Part shown: piece by piece, positions 24,860 to 34,382 of the stretch
Layout: each line of letters opens with the position of its first letter
How positions within the stretch are numbered: the first letter of the stretch is position 1
DNA from: Balanoglossus misakiensis
Lineage: Eukaryota > Hemichordata
Reading direction: 5' to 3'
NCBI GenBank assembly: GCA_040954595.2
Contig: CM082589.2
Coordinates: forward strand, 6,200,001-6,264,000
Length of the DNA stretch: 64,000 nucleotides
The notes under the pieces: generated by a model
Told to the model about the DNA's origin: nothing
Database searches by the model: none
The model's input: only the letters and a program-made list of their open reading frames with translations
Position numbers and translations under genes: made by a program

Positions 24860-25470
24860 CAACTTTGAACTTTTCCGTCCCAGTCTCTCAAATTGAATTT
24901 ACGTTAAACTCCATACGCAACCATCAGGGATGACTTTACTTCCTCCATCTGTCGCTCGGTAACCGTCATCGTTAATCTTATTCAATATGCCTGTTCAACA
25001 CATTATATTTTTTGTAGTTCGCATTATATTTATTGTTTATCTTTCCATATCATTTTCGGTGGCAGGCCAGGCTGGACACTGAGCAACCTGGGATACATTG
25101 TTGTGATTGTGGATTTGAAAGATGCGGCATCTTATCTGCCGGTGATATTGTTAATCGTCTTGTTAATTGAATAGACAGGTGGTACAGTGGTGGACATTGC
25201 TGGCCACATTAGACAAATCATTACGGCGAAGCTAATTTTTGCAACCATATCCTCAACTTTCAAAGTTCTCGCGTTAGTTTGAATAACTGGAAATGTATGA
25301 AGCCAAATTATTTTTTAAAAAGTCAGGCGCCCACTTCAACTGACCAAGAGTGTCGATCGGGAAATAGCTGGCCAAAGTGCAATCTGCATGACCAATGAAC
25401 AAGGCCCGGTAAAGATGATACCGCTTGCACGTCTGAAGAGATTGCAAAGTGCAGTGTAGATACAGTATCG
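24860..25470. repeat. Duplicated segment, copy 1
   Basis: This segment resembles 32560-33450 over its length. Shared stretches include GATGCGGCATCTTATCTGCC near 25119 and 33109 and CATGACCAATGAACAAGGC near 25388 and 33371. Reading frames are not conserved, so it looks like non-coding duplicated DNA or an unknown repeat. Confidence 0.75.
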
Positions 25471-26179
25471 ATACCCACAAGTGCGCACGGTACGTTCCAA
25501 GTCTCAGAGCTAACAACGTTGGAGGCCACTCCGCAGAGGTCATTCCGGATGAGGGAGCTGACTCAATCGGGAAATTGACAAATTCTTCGAAAGAATACGT
25601 AAGACTTTAAATAGGCCCGGGCCCACTCGGGCAGTCCCCGAGCAATCAAGGTACCTCCATGGATAGACAGACGCTGTCTATAGTATTGTAGACAGCCCGT
25701 GTGGAAAAAGTATACACACTCACTGTATTTACTGAATTTATCCCAGAGAGATGACTCTTGGAATGATTTTACTTTCCCTCATCTTAAAAACTGGTTTCCT
25801 GATAGTAGGAGAAGGGGAACGCTTGCAACAATTTGGTCCCACTGGGCAGTGCGGGACTCTTGCTCATAGAAACTATCGTTCTCATTCAAATACAATAAAG
25901 GATCAGTAGACTACCGAATTTAATTGTTTAGACTGATCAGAATTTCACCACAATCACGGGGTAGTTGACGGGTGAAGGGAATTAATAGTGTACATATAGA
26001 CGGGACTGGAGTGGACATGGTGAGTGTGACGACCTTTTGTTAATTTATTCCGTTTATTTACGCTGGGTAAATCATGAATTATTAAAGGCCGCGGTGGCTC
26101 TAGGCCCTACTATTCTGGGCTCCGGAACGGTCCGGACGGCACGTCAAGTTCGCAGGCACAAAATGCGGGATGTTTTCTG

Positions 26180-27280
26180 TTTCCCTGTTACCTAACGTCA
26201 ATTTCACAATGCATTGTTTAATTTAACTGTCCCGTTACCAACAACCTCAGGATAGTTGCGAGCGTACATCGACACCACTTACAAACTTCTTGACGGATAT
26301 TTTCATCCATGATCTTTCGTTTGAAACGAGGGATTGTTGGCGTAAAATTGGTCAGATTACTATTTTGGAAGTCGTTTTAGGTAAGTAACTAAGTAACGGA
26401 CGTGTTTCGTATTAGAAAAATGTAAGCTTATGGTGGAGTTCGACATGTTACCAAATCTTCATCTTTAACAGCGAGAAAACTGAAGTGGCCGCCTACACGT
26501 TAGTAGTAGTAGTGGCCAGGTTATTTCTTTGAACTTGACAAGACCCAGTAATAAGTGAATATGAGTAGTCTCGGTACAAGGTTCGGCAAACTCGATCAGA
26601 CACCGCGAACCCCCATATCCAAGTCTCGCAAATTTACGTAAACGTTAACACCACCATCAAAGATGACTTTGCTTTCTTCATCTGTGTATGTAGCCATCGT
26701 CTCAAGAGAGACATTCTAGTTTCTCGCGTTCATGTACAGGTGGGATTCAATGGAAACCCCCAAAAATGTGATGGACTTCGCGGACGATGTCGTGCCTTTG
26801 AAATGATAGTTTTCCAGTTTTGAAACAAGATTACGCGTTGTTTGTGTGTCTTTCGCTCAGTAACCGTCATTGTTGCGTTGTTCAAGATGCCTCTTCAAGG
26901 AAATATTGAATTTCAGCTCACTTGAAAGAGGCAATGCCGTGTTAACCTTAAGTTTACATATCGAATTCGATCATGGCAGGCCACGCAAAATTGGATATTT
27001 TGATGCGATTAGGGAATTTACAAAGGGGGTTGGGACTGGGCAGTTTTACCGCGGTGTAGCACCGGTGCTGAGCCGGGCCGGTGTAAAAAACAACAAATGT
27101 GAACCGGCTGCGTCGGAATAGGGGCGACTTGGTTTGGTTCTTGTAGGCAAGGGGGTTCAGGGCCGTTCTAGAATTTAGAAGGTTTTTTTTTACTTTCAGG
27201 CGACGAACCATTATGGCAAATGGCGAATCAAGGCTACAATTCGTATACATAATTTGGATCTTTTGCCGTGCTGGTAGGTC
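26180..27280 (+). repeat. Duplicated 5' flank and first exon, copy 2 (before gene E)
   Basis: Sequence such as ACAATGCATTGTTTAA and GAGCGTACATCGACACCAC recurs at 32240-32340. Similarity continues, with gaps, through to the first exons of genes E (27213) and F (34383). It marks a tandem duplication that includes the upstream flank of the lectin genes. Confidence 0.75.
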
Positions 27281-30200
27281 ACCTATTGTTCACTATTTTA
27301 TGAATCTAAAAAGGGAACGTGTTTTTCGTCGAAAATCAATCACCAGAGACATATTGTGTAAATTCCACAGCTAAGGTTTTGAGTGAGTGATTTTTGTTAA
27401 CCAGCAGAGTAAATAAATTACAACAAATGTTTGCGTGTGAACCAACAACTTTTTCATTTCAACCAAATAAACATCGTTTGGACTGGAAAGCATTCAACCA
27501 GTGATAATTTGTCCGGGGCTGAACGCTTGCGAGCTGGCGTGGACTGCTTAGCCCGCCACCAATCAGACTCATGGAATTATGTGCATATATTAAAAGAACC
27601 TCGTCTTTCTGTCACACCTTATCCCTCGATGTTGCAGTGTGCATCTCAGCAACGATAGTCTGTCCAGAAATATCAGACGACAGCAACACCCTTGTCTCAA
27701 CTGTGAAACTTGGCGATCGGTGCTACTGGTTCCAAGCCGAGGGAGTCTCGTCTAGAGATTGGGAGGGCGCTACGGATTGGTGCATAGCACGCGTTGGCTA
27801 TCTGGTCAAGTTTGAGACGCAAACCGAAGAAACTGACGTCATCGACTACATCAACGCTCAGGGGTACACTAACACGGATGAATTCTGGACGTGTGGAAAA
27901 TGTATTCACAACGTCGGCGGTCAGTCTGCCAAGTGTGATGGTGGTGAAAACTGGCAGTGGTATCCAGGTACGCTTTTAAACGTATAAGTCAAAACCACTC
28001 ACTCATGTATATTCAGTGCATATAATTATACGTCTTATTAAAATAACGAAAGCCGTTTAGGTCTAAGCAATAAAACAGCAAACATTCAACGGCATTTGTG
28101 AAAAACACCTTTCTTTTTTAAGCAAATTAACAAGTGAAAGACTGGTGCACACAAACATTCAACTTAACTTTCATTTCTGTCAACACTTTGAAGATGGTCA
28201 CACTGGGGAGAGCATGACATACACCAACTGGGACACGAACGAACCAGACCCAAGCTCCGTGATTGACAAGAACATAAACATGGTCTTGAAGGCAACAGGG
28301 TCACTTTCTGAATGGAAGTGGTATGATCAAACATACAGCAAGTTGACAAACTTCATATGTGAATTTGGTGAGTAAACCGCTTCTTGTATTCGATGTGTAA
28401 AGTTTATGCGCAGACAAATCATAATTATTGCGAACAAACTTAAATATTTTCCAGTCAGTCAGAGGTCATATGATAGTACATAGCCAGTTGCAAAGGCACA
28501 GTCCAATAATACGTCACTATATATATACATGTATAATACATCTTACTTGTCTACAAGCTCATGATATCTACCAAAAACGAGTTGCAATATATACCTACAT
28601 GAAATAGTCTTTCCACTAATTAAAACGTCGTTTCCTTTCATCGCCGAATGGTGAACAGACTCAGAAGACATCTCGACTCCAGGACTCACCACGCTACAGA
28701 CAACGACGACAAATCCCACCACGATAATCAGTACAGCGCAGACGACGACAAATCCGACCACCATGATGAGTACAGTGCAGACGACGAAAAACCCTACCAC
28801 GATGATGAGTACCATGCAGACGACGACAAATCCCACCACCATGATGAGTACAGCGCAGACGACGACAAATCCCACCACCATGATGAGTACATTGCAGACG
28901 ACGAAAAATCCGACCACCATGATGAGTACAGCGCAGACGACGAAAAATCCGACCACCATGATGAGTACAGCGCAGACGACGAAAAATCCGACCACAATGA
29001 TGAGTACAGCGCAGACGACGAAAAATCCGACCACCATGATGAGTACAGTGCAGACGACGACAAATCCCACCACCATGATGAGTACATTGCAGACGACGAA
29101 AAATCCGACCACCATGATGAGTACAGCGCAGACGACGAAAAATCCGACCACCATGATGAGTACAGCGCAGACGACGAAAAATCCGACCACAATGATGAGT
29201 ACAGCGCAGACGACGAAAAATCCGACCACCATGATGAGTACAGTGCAGACGACGACAAATCCCACCACCATGATAAGTACAGCGCAGACGACGACAAATC
29301 CCACCACCATGATAAGTACAGCGCAGACGACGAAAAATCCCACCACGATGATGAGTACAGCGCAGACGACGAAAAATCCCACCACGATGATGAGTACAGT
29401 GCAGACGACGAAGAATCCCACCACCATGATAAGTACAGCGCAGACGACGAAAAATCCCACCACCATGATAAGTACAGCGCAGACGACGAAAAATCCCACC
29501 ACCATGATAAGTACAGCGCAGACGACGAAAAATCCGACCACCATGATGAGTACAGCGCAGACGACGAAAAATCCCACCACGATGATGAGTACAGTGCAGA
29601 CGACGACAAATCCGACCACAATGATGAGTACAGTGCAGACGACGAAAAACCCTACCACGATGATGAGTACAGTGCAGACAACGAAAAATCCCACCACGAT
29701 GATGAGTACAGAGCAGACGACGAAAAACCCTACCACGATGATGACCACAATGCAGACAACGACGAAAAATCCAACCACAATAGTAAGTACGGAGCAGACA
29801 ACGACCAAAAATCCCACCACGGTAATGACCACTGACCAGACGACGAAAATGCCGACCACAACATTGATGAGTACAGAGAAGACGACGACAACAAATCCAA
29901 CCACAATAGTAAGTGCAGAGGAGACGACGAAAAAACCCACCACGATTTTGACCACCTTGCAGACAACGATGAAAATTCCCACAACGATGATAAGAACAGA
30001 GCAGGCGACAAAAAATCCGACCACGATAGTGAGTACTGAGCAGACGACGCATACAACGAAGCCAGCCAGTAAAAAGCCACCCAAAGCAACCACTACCCGT
30101 CCGACTACAACATTTGGTACGTATATTCACCAACAGTTCTTCATGAAGCCATATAACAATAGGAGATTTGAGAACCATGTCTTTGAACTAAAAGCTGTGA

Positions 30201-30774
30201 ATGGCAGTGTCATGAAATCAAAGTAGCACGTGTTAACATTTCTGTTTCTGTTATGACGTTGTCCTTTAATCAGATTCTCTCCTGTCGGAAACCTTATTTA
30301 CAACTACTCGAAGTACTTCTACGTCACAGTTCACTACTGGAACAATGTCGACGAAAACGTGCGATGGGATCAATTCTAGTAAGTACTTGTATTGTGCGTA
30401 TCTATATGTACATATCTTTCAGTCTGTCTGTCTGTATATTGTTTGTGTGTGTCATTTCGCAATTCGCCTTACTAAAGAATTGTATCCTTATATCCAGCTT
30501 GTGGACCTGGAGAACTGGTTATAATCGCCATCGGGTCTGTGATTGGTGTTGTCATGGCAGCAAGTGTGATATTTCTCGTCAGATATCGGTGAGATTCAAG
30601 AGATTTCTTATGTGGAAGTGTTTAACCTTCGCAGTTTTGAGTGAGTGAGTGGGTGAGTGAGTCCGAGATAGTGAGGACTTCCCCTGCGGATTCTGTCTCC
30701 CTGTGTTTGAAATTGATTTCGTTGTGGCAGCATACTTCTATAAGGCACACAAAATCACCAGACAATAATGCAAA

Positions 30775-30823
<49 letters not shown>

Positions 30824-31060
30824 CTTATTTCCATCTTCTCTAGATACAGAACGGGGAAAGTAGACGACATATCAAAGTCGGTGGAAGCTGGAAAGCAGGA
30901 TGTCAAAAGCAACATTGGAAGCAAAAAGAATTGTGAATGGACCAAAGGTCGTTTGGATGTCATCGATCTGCAACAGCAAACGGGTGGAGCGGAAAGATGG
31001 CAACGGAAGGCATTTGACATCTTCTCATACAACCCTGATGTGAAGTACGCGAAGATTTAA
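27213..31060 (+). CDS. Single-CTLD membrane lectin with giant Thr-rich repeat stalk (gene E)
   Basis: Seven exons: 27213-27273, 27638-27967, 28194-28367, 28659-30116, 30274-30378, 30498-30588 and 30844-31060. They total 2436 nt (811 aa). Order: signal peptide 1-20, one CTLD 21-188, repeat stalk 189-674, stem 675-709, helix within 710-739, tail 740-811. The stalk exon encodes about 34 copies of a 13-residue unit close to QTTKNPTTMMSTA, so it should be a stiff, densely O-glycosylated rod. The CTLD has EPD where genes C and D have EPN, followed by WYD. An extra Cys occurs in FWTCGKC. The tail ends SYNPDVKYAKI and is shared with gene F. A cell-surface lectin is likely, but sugar specificity may differ from C and D. 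Confidence 0.87.
28700..30050 (+). repeat. 39-bp coding minisatellite of gene E
   Basis: About 34 tandem units of 39 bp (13 codons) encode the threonine-rich stalk. The units drift toward the 3' end, with a few longer ones. Between 28889 and 29278 a five-unit block (L, A, A, A, V types) is repeated exactly twice as a 195-bp higher-order repeat. Because 39 is a multiple of three and the unit lacks stops, three other frames are also long and open. Confidence 0.95.
30777..30822. repeat. (CAA)n microsatellite
   Basis: A trinucleotide array in the last intron of gene E, just upstream of the final acceptor at 30843. Confidence 0.95.
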
Positions 31061-31280
31061 GGCAGTACACGCTTCGGGAACAGATTTTCAGAAACAAATA
31101 ATAGTATTCCAAACTTTTTGTCAGTTCTTTTCTGTAATTAAGTGTGTGAAGAGTTTCAAAGAAACCTTTTTCTGTATATAGTTTTACGTTTCACAGATAA
31201 TGTGTATAAGAGTTTTATATGTTTGTATCAGATTTATAGTAGTCAGACCTGTAAGTGAGCTTTTGGCTTGTTGGCTTTGA

Positions 31281-31293
31281 ATGAATAAATAAA
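31281..31293 (+). terminator. Poly(A) signals of gene E
   Basis: Overlapping AATAAATAAA hexamers lie about 220 bases after the stop codon of gene E and are a reasonable poly(A) signal. Confidence 0.5.
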
Positions 31294-31418
31294 GCAAAAT
31301 ATAAATCAATGAATAAATAAATATTGTCAATCGGTCTCAGGTGGCATAACTGTACAACTAATTTAAATTTGACCTATTTAGTAAGAGAAACTGCTGCTTT
31401 CCTGGCATGTAATCAGCC

Positions 31419-31640
31419 GTGAACTTGAAGAAACAAGCGTTGTGCACTCTACTCGACTGCTAGTCGCGACCGTCGTCTTTAAGAATCACATCGAGGGCAA
31501 CAGGTATCCAGTGTTGAAGAAAGCATCTCGGGTTACCTTGGATACGTCACGTCCAGTGACAAAACAACACCGCGCCGAACGCCACCACGATTCCCTGTTT
31601 GAGAAAGAGTCCGAGATTACCGTGTGCAGTGAGAAGTATT
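31419..31640 (+). pseudogene. Sulfotransferase 5'-end pseudogene
   Basis: The sequence aligns with the first 75 or so codons of the intact sulfotransferase at 38612. The start ATG is GTG here, and an in-frame TAG follows 14 codons later. A small frameshift then restores a frame giving VFKNH, LKKASRVTLDTSRP and FEKESEIT, which match IFRNH, SKKASQFTLEPSRP and LEKESQTT. The catalytic domain (PAPS-binding motifs) is absent downstream. It lies about 360 bases after gene E. This mirrors the order of gene F and the intact sulfotransferase, so it is a remnant of the duplicated block. Confidence 0.85.
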
Positions 31641-32219
31641 AATGGCCTTGCCCTCTTTAGTGGTGACAGAATTTGCCTGGTTACTTTGCAATGAATTTAA
31701 TTAAATGGGAAGAACAACCGATTTAAATGGACAACTGATTTTAAATTAAAATACTGGTGTATGATAGGCGATAGCAACCATATCAACCAATTTGCTAATC
31801 TGGTGAATGAATGCAAGAATTAAAGAAAGACATTTTACCATCGTACGCAAGATGATTAGCTTAAATCTTTATACAAGCGCACGAAGGAGGTCCACATTAT
31901 GCGATTGATGATCAGTTTGGTTCTTTTTGGTGTAATCGGGAGACAGTATGACCCATTAAGCATTGAATAGCACAGACTGGAAACCCCCTCCCCGCGCCAC
32001 CAACATGTCGTAGAAATTGGCCCATCCTTAATTTAAGGTTTCGCGGAGTTTGTCGTGTATGAGACAGGCCAATTTCTCTCGTCCCATTTTTTTCTCAGAT
32101 ATTCCTTAGTGAACAAAATACAATTCATTTTAATCCAATCCAAAGGTAATCTCCTGGAGGAATGATCCCTTGAGTTGGTGTTAGGAGGCTACAGCTTTCG
32201 CACTTCACAAATAATAACG

Positions 32220-33450
32220 CGGGATTAATTCTTATCTGTTTAAATGTTACCTAACGCCAATTTCACAATGCATTGTTTAAATGTCCCATTACCAACAACC
32301 TCAGCAGGATAGTTGAGAGCGTACATCGACACCACTGGCAAACTTCTTGAAAGCTATTGTTTTCATCCTGGATCTTTCGTTTGATGCTGCAAACGGGGAT
32401 TGTTGAAGTAAAATTGGTCCTATTTGTATTTGGGAAGTCGTTTTAGGTAGGTAACCAAGTAACGGTGTTTCGTATTAGAAAAATATAAGCTTTATGGTTG
32501 TGTTGGACATGTTACTATTGTGCATTTTATTACGAAAGTAAGTGTGATACGTCTTAGTTGTAGGGTTGTTTCTCTGAACTGGAAAAGGCCTAGTAATAAG
32601 TGAATTAAAGCAGTCTCTCGGTGCTGGGTATGGCAAACCCAATCAGACATCGAACCCTTCCATCCCAGTCTTGCAAATTTACGTAAGCTCCACACGCCAT
32701 CTGCTTTCCTCATCTTTGTAGCCATCATCTCAAGACAGTCGGTCTCACTATAGGTAGCATTCGTGCGGGGTTTGGGCGGGAATCCACAGAAATTATGGTG
32801 TTTTAGTGGTCGACGTCAACTCTTTGAAATTGGCCTCCATGAAGCTCATTCAATGCAGGTGTCCAGTCAAGGAAAACACATGAAGTAGATCTTTGTATTT
32901 GAGAGGGAAAACGCATTTTAGCGTCGCTGTCGCTCAGTAACCATCATTGTTAGTCTTGTCCAAAGCACCTGCTGTTCACTGTTCAACACATATGCATGTA
33001 TTTATTGTAGTTCAGTTGAGTGCCGTGTTTTTCTTTACATGTCATTTTCGGTGGCAGGCCAGGTTGGACAGCAACCTTGGATACATTGTTGTGGTTGTGG
33101 ATTTTAAAGATGCGGCATCTTATCTGCCGGTGATATTGTTAATCGTCTTGTTAATTGAATGGTCGGCCTATACAGTGGTGGGCAATGCTGTCCAGATTTC
33201 AAATATTATTTCGATCTGGCTAATTCGCAACAATGTCCTTACTATCAAAAGTTCGCGTTATTTTGAACAACTGTTACTAATGTACGTCGAATTCCCAGAG
33301 AAATTCAGGCGCCTACTTCTGTACTGAGTGTCTATCGGGGGTATATCTGACCTGGCCGAAGTGCGATGCGCATGACCAATGAACAAGGCGCTATCAAGTT
33401 CTTAATACCCGGTAAGATGATACCGGTATAGGACGATTGCAAAGTCGACA
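32220..33450. repeat. Duplicated segment, copy 3 (upstream of gene F)
   Basis: It is similar to both 24860-25470 and 26180-26990, and longer than either. A 126-codon open frame at 32947-33327 crosses it, but the frame is not kept in the other copy, so I do not call it a gene. Confidence 0.75.
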
Positions 33451-33965
33451 CGGCTCAGCTGCCTGTCTCAGAGATGCCTTTCTTACATGTTCTATGGGTA
33501 AACGTTTGGAATTGCGATGGCAGGTTTAACAAGCAGAGAACAGTAAATCACACAATTAGTGGGCGCTGGGCTAAAACCTAAAAGTGGGCAACTGCAATAA
33601 GTCATATTATAGGCAGACGACTGAAAACAAAGCCTAAGCAACTTGAAGGCACATATCGGTGTCGACACCATAACACATCAATCTGGATGACCTGTTGGCA
33701 CGGTTGACATGAAAGCAAGCAATATTTGGATTTTAATTTGTCTTTTGACAAAGTCGGTGAATGTGATGTGTTCACGCAGGTGGACACGTGTCTTCTTTGA
33801 TTGGCTTGTCGTTCACGTGTCACGTCAGGCCAACCACGCTCGACAGACCCTGACGTTGGAAAGCCAGTCAGGCCAAAGGTTACTTCAAGTGTTAATTTGT
33901 TAGTCAACAGTTTGCCATTGCACCACTGGCCATCAATACGGTTATTTTATTCAGGTATACAGAGA

Positions 33966-34040
33966 GTCATTCAGTCAGTCAGTCATTCATTCATTCAGTC
34001 ATTCAGTCAGTCAGTCAGTTAGTCAGTCGGTCGGTCGGCC
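33966..34040. repeat. Imperfect (CAGT/CATT)n repeat
   Basis: A short degenerate tetranucleotide array upstream of gene F, shifting to CGGT units at its 3' end. Confidence 0.85.
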
Positions 34041-34382
34041 AAGTCAGCCATTAATAGTACTCGAGTAAACCACAAATTTTGTCTTTTTTCCGTAATGAAA
34101 TAATTATGATATTTATTTTCTTACAATCAATCCAAGTTTGGATACAACATAAAAATAAAATCCAGCTTTACTTTTCATTTGGCAATGTTAAAGTTGATTC
34201 AGTATCAGGAAGACTTCCCGCTGGATATTTACTATCCGGGCATTTTCCCACTGGCAGGCAGGATTACAATCATGGATAAGGTTACAATAATTGTCCGGCG
34301 ATGAGCAAATAACCAAGGGGTAACTCTACTTGAACCATGCATTTCTTTGTTTTCTTCTTGCATTTTCAGACGACAAACTAAA

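Noticed and set aside
28659-30116. Gene E stalk as an antifreeze- or ice-binding-type threonine repeat
   Set aside because: The unit is Thr-rich, but it lies between a lectin domain and a membrane helix and contains Pro, Ser and Met. This fits a mucin stalk better.
28543-30178. Minus-strand frames of 516 and 494 codons and a plus-strand frame of 395 codons across the gene E stalk
   Set aside because: They exist because the 39-bp unit is a multiple of three and has no stop in these frames. Only the threonine-rich frame joins flanking exons in phase and matches gene F.
32947-33327. 126-codon frame with hydrophobic segments in the duplicated flank
   Set aside because: The frame is not conserved in the duplicated copy near 25000, so coding is unlikely.
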